Shown: positions 6,520 through 16,995 of the stretch, piece by piece
Layout: each line of letters opens with the position of its first letter
Position numbering within the stretch: position 1 is the first letter of the stretch
Assembly: GCA_021847485.1 (NCBI GenBank)
Contig: JAJZRA010000013.1
Span: 1-37,828 of the forward strand
DNA length: 37,828 bases
Direction: 5' to 3'
From: a bacterium
Lineage (GTDB): Bacteria > Elusimicrobiota > Elusimicrobia > Elusimicrobiales > UBA9959
The notes under the pieces: model-generated
The model's input: the letters and a program-made list of their open reading frames with translations, nothing else
What the model was told of the DNA's origin: nothing
Database searches by the model: none
Program-made: the position numbers and the translations under genes

Positions 6520-8643
6520 TCAGCGGCCCCGCAGCTGCGCCAGGTAGCGCCCCGCCGTCGGGTGCGCGGGGTTGAGGCGCACCGTCTGTTCCAGCTCGCT
6601 CCGGACGCGGTCCCAGTCGCGGTTCCAGTAGAGAATGGCCAGGTTGTAGTGGGCGTCCGCCATGCGCGGGTTGGCCTGCAGCGCCCGCGTGTAGGCGGCC
6701 TCGGCGCCGGCCTTGTCGCCGGTCTTCTCCAGCGCCACGCCGTAGTTCAGCCACGCGTAGGCGCTGCCGGCGGCCAGCGAAGCGGTAAGGGCGGGCAGCG
6801 AGTAATATTCCCGGGCGAGCTCCTGCAGCCTGCCGTAGACGCGCGCCGACGCCAGGAAGCGGTCCCGGGCCGCCGGCCAGTCGGCGTGCGCGGCGAAGTA
6901 GAGCCCCTCGTAGAGCGGCGCGTCGGGCAGGTCCGGGTCCAGGGCCGAGGCCAGTTCCAGCCTGGCCTCCCACTTCCGGTCTATCCCTCCGGAGGCGCTC
7001 CTGGCGGCCGCCCCGGCCATCAGGCCCTGGGCATAGGAGACTCCCAGGTCCTTGTCGAAGAAATCGCGGTAGGGCCTGGCCAGCCGGGAATAGGAATAGA
7101 ACAGCCACGGGTCCGCGGCCGGCGGAGGGCCCGGGAAGATCTCGTTGACGATGCCGCGCGCCGCCGCGGGCAGTTTGTCCGGCAGCTCGACGTCCATCGT
7201 GGCGTAGACGGCCCGGCCGCGGTTGGCCGCTGCGAAGGCCTTCCACTCCGCCTCGCCGGCGCCGTTCAGGTTGACGAGCGCGAGGTCAGGGCTGTACCTG
7301 GCCTTGGAGGCCCGGTACCACGGCGAGCCGCTCAGGCCCTGGGCCACTATTTCGATGTCGGGACGCAGGCCGAGCACGCTCTGGAGGTACCACAGCGAGA
7401 AGAGCTGCACGTCCTTCTTGGCCACCAGCACGGAGCCCGGCGGGACCGACCGCATCGCGTCGGAGGCGTAGTCCTCGGCCGCGAAAAGCCCGCGGCGGAA
7501 GGTCCCGCGGGCGTTGTGCCACAGCACGAAGGCGGCCGAGAGCGCGGCCGCCAGCAGCAGGCCGCGCGCGGCCTTCGGGTACGCGGCCGCGGCGTACCAG
7601 AGCCCGGCCGCCGCCCAGAAGGCCGCGGCCAGGTCCGGCAGCAGGTAATACGGCTCGACGATGGCCAGCGCGTGGGGATTGGGCGGCATGTTGGCCATAT
7701 AAAGGAAGACCGGCCCGGCGACGGCGAAGAGGACCGCGAACGCCGCCAGGCGGCGGCGGTCGGAGCGCCATTCCGCCCAGGCGCCGTAAGCCGCGAAGGC
7801 CAGGCCCGGCCCGAAGTTGCCCCAGAGATGGGCGGCGTAGGCCTTGAGATTGGGCCAGAACAGCGCGCCGGGCGCGTAATTGGCGGAGATCAGGTCCAGC
7901 GTGGAGCCGTAGCTCTTGCGCGTGATCACCGCCAGGAACGTCGCGGCGTCGGCGGGGTGGCTCCAGTCGAAGACGGGCCAGCCCGAAGAGCGCAGCGGCA
8001 GGTAGAGGTAGAAGGAGAAGCCCAGCAGGAAGAGCCCGCCCGCGGCCGCCAGCCCGCGCAGGCCGGCCGCCCTGAGCCCGGGCCAGAGCAGGACCAGCAG
8101 GGCCGGCGCGCAGAGGACCAGGTCCATGCGGTTGGCCATGCCGAGGCCCAGCAGGAAGGCGGAGAGGTAAAGCGCCCGGCGCCCGGTCCCCGAGGCGCAA
8201 GCCAGCAGCGCCGCCGCGAAGAGGAAGTTGAGCGCGTACATCTCCGGCACCGACGAGACGGTGCGCAGCGTGAAGTTGAAGCCCAGCAGCAGCGCCGCGA
8301 AGAGGCCGGCGGCGGGGGAGAAGGCCGCGGCAGCCAGCCGCCACAGCGCGAAAACGCCGGCCAGCCCGGCCGCGGCGGAGAACAGGTTGAGCCGCCACGC
8401 CGGGTTGCCCAGCGGCAGCATCGAGAAGAGCCTGGCCGCCGCGAGGTAGAGCGGGTAGCCTGGCTGATGCGCCACGCCGAGGGTCCACGCGGCGCTCGCC
8501 ATCTCGCCGGAGTCGCGGTAAGGCGGCAGGCCCGGCGGCAGGGAATAGATATAGAGGGGGATCAGCAGGGCCGACAGCAGCAGCGCGTATAGCGCCGCCT
8601 CCCCGGGAACGCGGCGGCTTTCGAGGGGCTGGTTGGTCTCCAT
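6520..8643 (-). CDS. DUF2723 multi-pass membrane protein with C-terminal TPR repeats
   Basis: A 707-residue protein. The N-terminal part (about 15-370) has roughly ten hydrophobic segments and the DUF2723 hallmark near residues 40-65: PYRDSGEM followed by TLGVAHQPGYPLY, where the acidic pair in the first periplasmic loop resembles GT-C glycosyltransferases (the protein O-mannosyltransferase type). A periplasmic domain follows, then TPR-like helices at about 540-700 (for example ALEKTGDKAGAEAAYTRALQ and ADAHYNLAILYWNRDW). The likely role is transfer of a sugar or other lipid-linked group, but donor and acceptor are unknown. It starts 21 nt after the TPR lipoprotein stop and is its operon partner. 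No clear Shine-Dalgarno precedes ATG 8643. Confidence 0.85.
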   Translation of the reverse strand: METNQPLESRRVPGEAALYALLLSALLIPLYIYSLPPGLPPYRDSGEMASAAWTLGVAHQPGYPLYLAAARLFSMLPLGNPAWRLNLFSAAAGLAGVFALWRLAAAAFSPAAGLFAALLLGFNFTLRTVSSVPEMYALNFLFAAALLACASGTGRRALYLSAFLLGLGMANRMDLVLCAPALLVLLWPGLRAAGLRGLAAAGGLFLLGFSFYLYLPLRSSGWPVFDWSHPADAATFLAVITRKSYGSTLDLISANYAPGALFWPNLKAYAAHLWGNFGPGLAFAAYGAWAEWRSDRRRLAAFAVLFAVAGPVFLYMANMPPNPHALAIVEPYYLLPDLAAAFWAAAGLWYAAAAYPKAARGLLLAAALSAAFVLWHNARGTFRRGLFAAEDYASDAMRSVPPGSVLVAKKDVQLFSLWYLQSVLGLRPDIEIVAQGLSGSPWYRASKARYSPDLALVNLNGAGEAEWKAFAAANRGRAVYATMDVELPDKLPAAARGIVNEIFPGPPPAADPWLFYSYSRLARPYRDFFDKDLGVSYAQGLMAGAAARSASGGIDRKWEARLELASALDPDLPDAPLYEGLYFAAHADWPAARDRFLASARVYGRLQELAREYYSLPALTASLAAGSAYAWLNYGVALEKTGDKAGAEAAYTRALQANPRMADAHYNLAILYWNRDWDRVRSELEQTVRLNPAHPTAGRYLAQLRGR

Positions 8644-8664
8644 AGGCGGAGACTATTCTATAAC

Positions 8665-9765
8665 TTATTTGCGCCCGGCGGCACGCCCCGGGGCGGGCGC
8701 GCCGGGGGCGGGGAGCAGCGCCCTGATCTCGGCGGCGCGGGCGGGGGCCAGCGCCGCCGCGCGCAGCAGGTCGCGCCTGGCGCCGCGCGCGTCGCCGCGT
8801 TCCGCGAGCAGGCGGCCGCGCAGCTCCAGCGCGGCCGCGTCCGACGGCAGCCGCCGCACGGCGGTCTCCGCGGCCTCGAGGCCGGCGTCCAGTTCGCCGG
8901 CGCGGTGCATGGCCGCGCCCAGCAGCAGGTAACTGGTGGCGTAGTCGGAGACCTCCCGCCATTGCATCGCGGCCGCCCTGTCCCACGCCCCGCAGACGAA
9001 GTCGCCCTCTGCCTCGCAGGAGGCGGCGCGGTCCAGGTAGTAGGCCGGCTCTCCGCCGCTCAGGCGGATAGCGTCGGTGAAGCGGGCCACGGCCACTTTG
9101 TGCAGCCCGCGCGCGGCGGCGAGGCGCCCCAGGAGCCAGAGCGCCTCGTGCGAGCCGGGGGCCAGTTCCAGCGCCCGGCGGCCGGCGGCCTCGGCCCCGT
9201 CCAGGTCGCCGAGTTCCCGGAGGCAGCGCAGGGCCAGCAGCCGCCCTTCCGGCCCGGACGGTTCCAGGCCGGAGAAAGCGGCCGCGTCCGCTGCGCAGCC
9301 GCGGTAGTTCCCGAGCTCCAGGCGCGCCCCGGCGCGGGCGAGGTACGCGTCTGGATAGGCCGGATCGAAGGCCAGCGCGGCAGAAGCGAAACGTTCCTGA
9401 CCGGCGTGATCGCCGTAGAGGCCGCCGCGCACCTGCGCCTTCAGGAGGTTGGAAAGTTCCTGGGCGTAACCCAGGCGGATGGCCCTGTCGGCGTAGTCCA
9501 GCGCGGCGGGCCCGTCGCCGGCGCCGTAGCTGACCCGGGCGCGGTAATAATACAGCAGGGCGTCGCGGGGGTGCTCCTTCAGGCGGGCGTCCAGGAAGGC
9601 CAGCGCCGTTCCGGCCCCCTTGGCGCGGACCAGCCTCTCGACGTTATCCCACGAGACCGCGCGCGCGCGGGCCCCGGCCGCCCGCCGCTGCACGGCGCAG
9701 GAAAAGGCCAGCAGCAGCGCGGCTCCGGCGCCCGCCGCCAAAGCCGTCCTGATGGTCCTGGTCAT
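8665..9765 (-). CDS. TPR-repeat protein, probable lipoprotein
   Basis: A 366-residue protein with a hydrophobic N-terminus (about residues 8-22) ending in LLAFSC, a plausible but non-ideal lipobox with Cys23, followed by at least seven TPR-like units. Examples are DALLYYYRARVSYGAGDGPA, a unit containing LALRCLRELGDLDGAEAAGR, and a unit containing LELRGRLLAERGDARGARRD. TPR arrays are protein-binding scaffolds. It is the first gene of a two-gene (-) operon with the DUF2723 protein, which also carries TPRs, so the two may form one envelope complex. The start at 9765 has no Shine-Dalgarno; a terminator hairpin with a T8 run ends only 2 nt before it. It closes with an Ala/Pro/Gly/Arg-rich tail. 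Confidence 0.85.
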   Translation of the reverse strand: MTRTIRTALAAGAGAALLLAFSCAVQRRAAGARARAVSWDNVERLVRAKGAGTALAFLDARLKEHPRDALLYYYRARVSYGAGDGPAALDYADRAIRLGYAQELSNLLKAQVRGGLYGDHAGQERFASAALAFDPAYPDAYLARAGARLELGNYRGCAADAAAFSGLEPSGPEGRLLALRCLRELGDLDGAEAAGRRALELAPGSHEALWLLGRLAAARGLHKVAVARFTDAIRLSGGEPAYYLDRAASCEAEGDFVCGAWDRAAAMQWREVSDYATSYLLLGAAMHRAGELDAGLEAAETAVRRLPSDAAALELRGRLLAERGDARGARRDLLRAAALAPARAAEIRALLPAPGAPAPGRAAGRK

Positions 9766-9767
9766 AT

Positions 9768-9819
9768 AAAAAAAAGGCAGGGCTGCCTTTTGGGGGGTAG
9801 GGTGAGGGAGGCAGCCCTG
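9768..9819 (-). terminator. Intrinsic terminator or attenuator in the leader of the TPR lipoprotein gene
   Basis: On the minus strand an 11-bp perfect stem (9809-9819 with 9778-9788), a 20-nt C-rich loop and then CC plus eight T (9768-9775) form a textbook Rho-independent terminator. It lies between the promoter at 9828-9856 and the start codon at 9765. It could attenuate the operon or define a very short RNA of about 50 nt. Confidence 0.8.
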
Positions 9820-9827
9820 ACATGTCT

Positions 9828-9856
9828 ATTCTAGCACCCCACCTGATATTTGTCAA
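9828..9856 (-). promoter_or_regulatory. Near-consensus sigma-70 promoter for the TPR/DUF2723 operon
   Basis: On the minus strand TTGACA (9856-9851), a 17-bp spacer and TAGAAT (9833-9828) match the sigma-70 consensus at 11 of 12 positions. Transcription would begin near 9821, immediately ahead of the leader terminator. Confidence 0.85.
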
Positions 9857-9863
9857 GTCCCGC

Positions 9864-9881
9864 GTGTAACTCCCGTTACAC
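9864..9881. promoter_or_regulatory. Inverted repeat upstream of the -35, candidate operator
   Basis: GTGTAAC-N4-GTTACAC is a perfect 7-bp palindrome 7 bp upstream of the -35 box at 9851-9856 in the minus-strand sense. Size and position suit a dimeric regulator. No specific regulator is recognised. Confidence 0.45.
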
Positions 9882-9892
9882 CCGCAGACGAA

Positions 9893-9923
9893 GAGGCCCC
9901 GGCGCGTCGCCGCGCGGGGCCTC
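9893..9923. terminator. Long GC hairpin downstream of the HTH-receiver gene
   Basis: GAGGCCCC (9893-9900) pairs with GGGGCCTC (9916-9923), and GCGCG (9902-9906) with CGCGC (9911-9915), giving 13 bp with one bulged base. It lies 48 nt beyond the (-) gene stop at 9972. No T run follows on either strand, so it is a weak terminator or an RNA 3'-end structure. Confidence 0.4.
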
Positions 9924-9971
9924 CTGTTTGTGCGCCTCCCTAACCCCTACCCTTGGTACCCTATCCCCGGA

Positions 9972-10550
9972 TCAGTCGTTCTGGCCCGCCCAGGACTCTA
10001 TGCGGTCCACTATGTCCTGGAACTTGAAAGGCTTGACGTAATAAGCGTCCGCGCCGGCGGCCAGGATCTTGTTCTTGATGTCCTCGGAATCGTAGCCGGT
10101 TATAGCGATGACGAGCGTCTTCTTGTTGCTGGCCTTTATGATCTCGCAGACCTTGAAGCCGTTGATGTCCGGCAGCATGATGTCGAGGATGACCACGTCG
10201 GGCTTCTCGCTGCCGACGAGCGAGCCGGCCTGGAAGCCGTCGGGCGCGGAGAAGATGTCCCACTTCTTCCTGAAGGTCTTGAAGAAGCGCTCCATCAGCT
10301 TCAGGAATTTCTCGTCGTCCTCGACGATCAGTACTTTCATAGACGTAGCCATCCGTTCCGATAATTCCTTGGGCGCGGGGATCTTGTTCTCCCTCAGGAA
10401 CTCCCCGAGGTCCTCGGCCTTTATCCGCCTGTGCCCGCCCAGGGTGTTGAACGCCTTCAGCTTGCCCGCGTCCACCCAGTTGGCCACCGTGCCCGGCGAA
10501 AGTTCCAGCATCTTCGCCACTTCGAACGTGCTAAAGATCTTCTGTCTCAT
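9972..10550 (-). CDS. Response regulator with N-terminal MerR/excisionase-like HTH
   Basis: A 192-residue protein: residues about 6-55 form a MerR/excisionase-type HTH (FSTFEVAKMLELSPGTVANW and TLGGHRRI), and residues 71-190 form a receiver with the acidic pair in VEDDE, phospho-acceptor Asp123 in ILDIMLPDING, a Thr in AITGYD and Lys in YVKPF. The DNA-binding domain comes before the receiver, the reverse of OmpR/NarL proteins. I start at 10550 (MRQKIF) rather than the upstream ATG at 10619 because GAGGA lies about 7 nt before it and the strong promoter at 10599-10626 overlaps the longer start. No histidine kinase is adjacent; a receiver-GGDEF gene is divergent. Confidence 0.88.
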   Translation of the reverse strand: MRQKIFSTFEVAKMLELSPGTVANWVDAGKLKAFNTLGGHRRIKAEDLGEFLRENKIPAPKELSERMATSMKVLIVEDDEKFLKLMERFFKTFRKKWDIFSAPDGFQAGSLVGSEKPDVVILDIMLPDINGFKVCEIIKASNKKTLVIAITGYDSEDIKNKILAAGADAYYVKPFKFQDIVDRIESWAGQND

Positions 10551-10598
10551 GTTGTGTTCCTCTATGGTGCGATTTTTGCGATTTTTGACCTTTTTGAT

Positions 10599-10626
10599 AT
10601 TATAGCATAAAGTTGACATTTGGCAA
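10599..10626 (-). promoter_or_regulatory. Sigma-70 promoter with extended -10 for the HTH-receiver gene
   Basis: On the minus strand TTGCCA (10626-10621), a 16-bp spacer and TGCTATAAT (10607-10599) give a perfect extended -10. The expected start is near 10592, with a leader of about 40 nt. A TTGACA on the plus strand (10613-10618) overlaps it, with only a poor -10 (TAGATA, 10636-10641). Confidence 0.8.
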
Positions 10627-10662
10627 GAGTGATTTTAGATACCCGGCCCGGTCCGGGCGCGG

Positions 10663-10677
10663 GCGGCCGGTACGGGG
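10663..10677 (+). repeat. 15-bp direct repeat, copy 1, in the divergent regulator intergenic region
   Basis: GCGGCCGGTACGGGG occurs here and again, identically, at 10775-10789. This copy is GC-flanked and lies between the two divergent promoters, so it may be a regulator-binding site. Confidence 0.5.
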
Positions 10678-10737
10678 GGGGCGGCCGCGCGGCGCGGCAC
10701 CGGGCAGCCCGTTGTTGCGTTCTTATATATTATTTTT

Positions 10738-10743
10738 TATAAT
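10738..10743 (+). promoter_or_regulatory. Candidate -10 box for the receiver-GGDEF/kinase operon
   Basis: A perfect TATAAT lies in a strongly AT-rich patch (about 10721-10745). The sequence 17 bp upstream (TTGCGT, 10715-10720) is a poor -35. A second box, TATAAG, is at 10753-10758. Either would leave a 45-60 nt leader before the TTG start at 10810. Confidence 0.45.
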
Positions 10744-10774
10744 TATCCCGAGTATAAGATACATTTAAGGGCCC

Positions 10775-10789
10775 GCGGCCGGTACGGGG
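10775..10789 (+). repeat. 15-bp direct repeat, copy 2
   Basis: Identical to 10663-10677, 112 bp away, and placed just downstream of the candidate -10 boxes. The two copies bracket the AT-rich promoter core, an arrangement that would suit a looping or blocking regulator. Confidence 0.5.
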
Positions 10790-10809
10790 CCCGTCAAGCG
10801 GGGGAAGAC

Positions 10810-11745
10810 TTGCTCGGAAAGAAAGTTCTGGTGGTGGACGACGACCCCAACGTGGGGCTGTTGATCTCCGCCGTCCTGAAGAAGTACAACTACTCCGTCA
10901 CCACCATCTACCACGGCGACGAGGTCCTTCCTTTCCTGCGCGACAACAAGCCGGACCTGATCCTGCTGGACCTGCGTATGCCCGGCATCGACGGCTTCGC
11001 CCTCTGCAAGCGCATCCGCGAGGCCCCCGGCACGCGGGACATCCCGGTGGTCATCCTCAGCGGCGTCTCCGAGGTGGACGCCAAGGTCAGCTCGATAGAG
11101 CTGGGCGCCGACGATTTCATCACCAAGCCTTTCGACGTGCGCGAGCTGCGCGCGCGCATCAACCGCATCCTCAAGCGCAAGAGCGCCGACACCGCGCTGA
11201 ACCCGCTGACCCGCCTGCCGGGCAGCCCCGCCATCGAGGAGGAGGTGATGCGCCGCGTAGCCGACAACGAGCCTTTCGCGTTCTGCTACGTCGACGCGGA
11301 CAACTTCAAGGCCTACAACGACGTCTACGGCTACGCCAAGGGCGACGAGGTCATCAGGCGCATCGCCTCGCTGCTTTCCGAGAAGGCGCGCGAGACGGCC
11401 GGCGAGGACTACTTCGTGGGCCACGTCGGCGGCGACGACTTCGTGCTGATCACCTCCCAGGAGGCCGCCGAGCCCGCGGCCAAGGCCGTCACCGAGGAGT
11501 TCGACCGCCTCATCCCGGGCTTCTACAACGAGGTGGACCGCAAGCGGGGCTTCATCACGACGATGGACCGCAAGAACAAGACGCGGGACTTCCCGATCAT
11601 GTCGCTGACCGTGGCGATCGTGGCCCCGCGCACCCAGCAGAAGCACTACGCCAAGATCGTGGAGAGCGCCGCCGAGCTGAAGCGCTACGGCAAGGACATG
11701 GCGGACAGGACCGGCAGCATCTACGTGAAGGACAGGAGGCTATGA
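10810..11745 (+). CDS. Receiver-GGDEF response regulator (PleD-like, putative diguanylate cyclase)
   Basis: A 311-residue protein with a receiver domain (residues 3-120: acidic pocket VDDDPN, phospho-acceptor Asp54 in LLLDLRMPGIDG, Lys in ITKPFD) and a C-terminal GGDEF-family domain (about 130-305) with GGDDF at 207-211 and the conserved FCYVDADNFKAYND segment. An intact GGD[DE]F motif suggests it can make cyclic-di-GMP; the usual RxxD inhibitory site is not visible upstream of it. The start is TTG at 10810, preceded by a GGGGGA ribosome site; later starts would delete the first receiver strand. It overlaps the following kinase gene by 4 bp (ATGA), so it heads the Ser/Thr kinase operon. Confidence 0.85.
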   Translation: MLGKKVLVVDDDPNVGLLISAVLKKYNYSVTTIYHGDEVLPFLRDNKPDLILLDLRMPGIDGFALCKRIREAPGTRDIPVVILSGVSEVDAKVSSIELGADDFITKPFDVRELRARINRILKRKSADTALNPLTRLPGSPAIEEEVMRRVADNEPFAFCYVDADNFKAYNDVYGYAKGDEVIRRIASLLSEKARETAGEDYFVGHVGGDDFVLITSQEAAEPAAKAVTEEFDRLIPGFYNEVDRKRGFITTMDRKNKTRDFPIMSLTVAIVAPRTQQKHYAKIVESAAELKRYGKDMADRTGSIYVKDRRL

Positions 11746-13814
11746 CGGACAACGGCAAGGATTTCTCCGGGACCGTTTTCGCCGGCTGCAAGATCATCTC
11801 CAAGCTCGGCCAGGGGGGGATGGGCACCGTCTACAAGGCGCACCAGGAGGCGCTCGACAAGTTCGTCTGCGTGAAGCTCCTCGACCCGGAGCTCGCGCGG
11901 GACCAGCGCAACATCGAGTTCTTCCTGCGCGAGGCCCGCTCCGCCGCCAAGCTGGACCACCCCAACATCGTCCACGTCTACAATTTCGGCCAGGAGAACG
12001 GCTCCTACTTCATCGTGATGTCCTACGTGGAGGGCAAGAGCCTGCAGGACATGGTGACCGAGCGCGGCCCGCTGCCGGTCAAGGAAGCCACCGGCATCAT
12101 GCTCGGCGTGCTCGACGGGCTGGCCCACGCACACTCCAAGTCCGTCATCCACCGCGACATCAAGCCCGCCAACATCCTCGTCGGCGCCGACGGCGCCCCG
12201 CACATCGTGGACTTCGGGCTGGCCCGCAGCATCAGCGAGGAGAAGCAGCTGACGATGGCCGGCGAGATGGTGGGCACCGCCTATTTCATGTCCCCGGAAC
12301 AGGGCCTGGCGGCCCAGGTGGACAGCCGCGCGGACCTCTACGCCGTCGGCGCGACCTATTTCTACATCCTGACGGGCAAATACCCTTTCGACGGCAAAAC
12401 CTCGGTGGAGGTCATCCACAAGCATATCAGCGACCCGCTGCCCAACATCATCCTGACCAACCCCGACGTGCCGCTCTGGGCCTCCCGCGTGATCGAGCGC
12501 CTGATGCGCAAGAAGCCGCAGGACCGCTACCAGACCGCCGCCGAGGTGGCCTCCGAGCTGGCGCGCGGCAACTCGGGCGAGGCCGGCACCGACTCCGTCT
12601 CCGCGGAAAAGACCTTCGACCTGCCCGAAGTCACCGCCCGCATCAGCGCCGGGACCCCGGCAGCCGACCCCGCGCCGTCCGACGCCGCCGAACCGCTGCG
12701 GCCGGCGGACCCGGAGCAGCAGGTCCCGCAGATCCCGGTGGTCTCCGGCCAGGCCGCCGCGGCCCCGGAAGCCAGGCCGGTCCTGCAGCTGGGCGCGCTG
12801 CACAACGGCCTCAAGGTGGCCGTGCACCTGGCCCTGACCACCGCCGCCACGGGACTCTTCATCCTCGCCGGGGCCAGCGGCAGGGTCCCGGGCTCGCTCT
12901 GGTCGCCGCTCGCGACCAACCCGGCCGTCTGCTTCGTCATGGCCGCGGCCGGCGCGGCGCTTTTCGCCTGGGCCGCCTGGCAGAAGCCGCTCAAATTCAC
13001 GCCGCTCTATCTTTTCTACGCCGCGGCCGCGGCCGCGGCGGCCTACTCCGGGGGGGCCTTCATCCCGGCGCCGGAGGGGGCGGACACCGTCACCAAGGCC
13101 TTCCTCGCGCTGAAGATAGGCCTGGAGAACATGTTCTCGCAGGCCAACGTCATAGTCTACGCCTTGGTCCTCTACCTGACCGCCTCCCGGCTGGTCAACC
13201 GCGCCGGCTGGAAACTCAAGGGACTGGCCGTGGCCGCCTATCTCCTCGGGCTGGCCTTCACCTACTCCTATTTCCGGGCCGGGGCCGAGCTGGCGCCCGA
13301 GCGCGTCTGGCTGGCCGTCGGCGGGGCGCTGGCCCTGGGCGGTCTCATCGCCGCCCTGACGCAGAAGGAGTTCTCGCTCTTTTTCAGCCCGCAGCTGCTG
13401 TTCCTGGCGGCCAACCTGGCGATGTTCGCGATGTTCACCAACCCGCAGGTGGAGGTCCTCACGGCTCAAAAGGTACGGGCCGAGGCGCTGAAGGCGGCGC
13501 GCCAGAACCAGCTGAACATGTACAGCTACCGCCAGGCCGTGCTGGAGGCCCAGTCCGAGGTCCTCTACGACGAGGAGGGCCGCCCGGTGGAGCGCAAGCC
13601 GCCCCCGGAGCCGGCCGAGGTCAAGCCGCCGTCGGAGATGGCGCTGCGCAACCTGGCGCGCGTGGAATATTACAGGACCCTCGGCCAGCGCATCAGCTCG
13701 GCGCTGGCGGGCTCCGCCGGCATCATCTTTATCGCGCTTTTCCTTGCGCTGATGGCCAACGCCTGCTACGTAGAGGAACTTCTCGCGGCCTACAGGGAGA
13801 GGGAGCTGTTCTAG
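11742..13814 (+). CDS. Membrane-anchored eukaryotic-like Ser/Thr protein kinase
   Basis: A 690-residue protein. The N-terminal kinase domain (about 15-280) has the Gly-rich loop GQGGMG (23-28), catalytic Lys45 in VCVKLL, the HRDIKPAN loop at 137-144 (Asp139), DFG at 157-159 and an SPE variant of the APE motif, so it should be active. A Pro/Ala-rich linker (about 290-345) contains EKTFDLPE. About seven hydrophobic segments follow (350-560), then a basic/acidic helical stretch, and a final membrane segment near 655-675. The kinase domain comes first and the membrane domain last, with no PASTA-like sensor. It is coupled to the receiver-GGDEF gene upstream and followed 19 nt later by a second kinase gene. 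Confidence 0.92.
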   Translation: MTDNGKDFSGTVFAGCKIISKLGQGGMGTVYKAHQEALDKFVCVKLLDPELARDQRNIEFFLREARSAAKLDHPNIVHVYNFGQENGSYFIVMSYVEGKSLQDMVTERGPLPVKEATGIMLGVLDGLAHAHSKSVIHRDIKPANILVGADGAPHIVDFGLARSISEEKQLTMAGEMVGTAYFMSPEQGLAAQVDSRADLYAVGATYFYILTGKYPFDGKTSVEVIHKHISDPLPNIILTNPDVPLWASRVIERLMRKKPQDRYQTAAEVASELARGNSGEAGTDSVSAEKTFDLPEVTARISAGTPAADPAPSDAAEPLRPADPEQQVPQIPVVSGQAAAAPEARPVLQLGALHNGLKVAVHLALTTAATGLFILAGASGRVPGSLWSPLATNPAVCFVMAAAGAALFAWAAWQKPLKFTPLYLFYAAAAAAAAYSGGAFIPAPEGADTVTKAFLALKIGLENMFSQANVIVYALVLYLTASRLVNRAGWKLKGLAVAAYLLGLAFTYSYFRAGAELAPERVWLAVGGALALGGLIAALTQKEFSLFFSPQLLFLAANLAMFAMFTNPQVEVLTAQKVRAEALKAARQNQLNMYSYRQAVLEAQSEVLYDEEGRPVERKPPPEPAEVKPPSEMALRNLARVEYYRTLGQRISSALAGSAGIIFIALFLALMANACYVEELLAAYRERELF

Positions 13815-13833
13815 AAGTCTCGGAGGAAAGCCA

Positions 13834-16991
<3,158 letters not shown>

Positions 16992-16995
<4 letters not shown>

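Noticed and set aside
6562-8592. 676-residue plus-strand frame opposite the DUF2723 gene
   Set aside because: Arg/Gly/Gln-rich translation without motifs; the minus strand carries clear membrane helices, the DUF2723 motif and TPRs.
8644-8664. Promoter between the TPR lipoprotein and DUF2723 genes (TATAGAAT on the minus strand)
   Set aside because: The gap is only 21 bp, no -35 is visible and the genes form an obvious operon; an AT-rich patch is a weak basis for a call.
9789-9810. G-quadruplex in the plus strand of the leader loop
   Set aside because: Only three runs of three or more G with a short fourth run of two; better explained as the loop of the minus-strand terminator.
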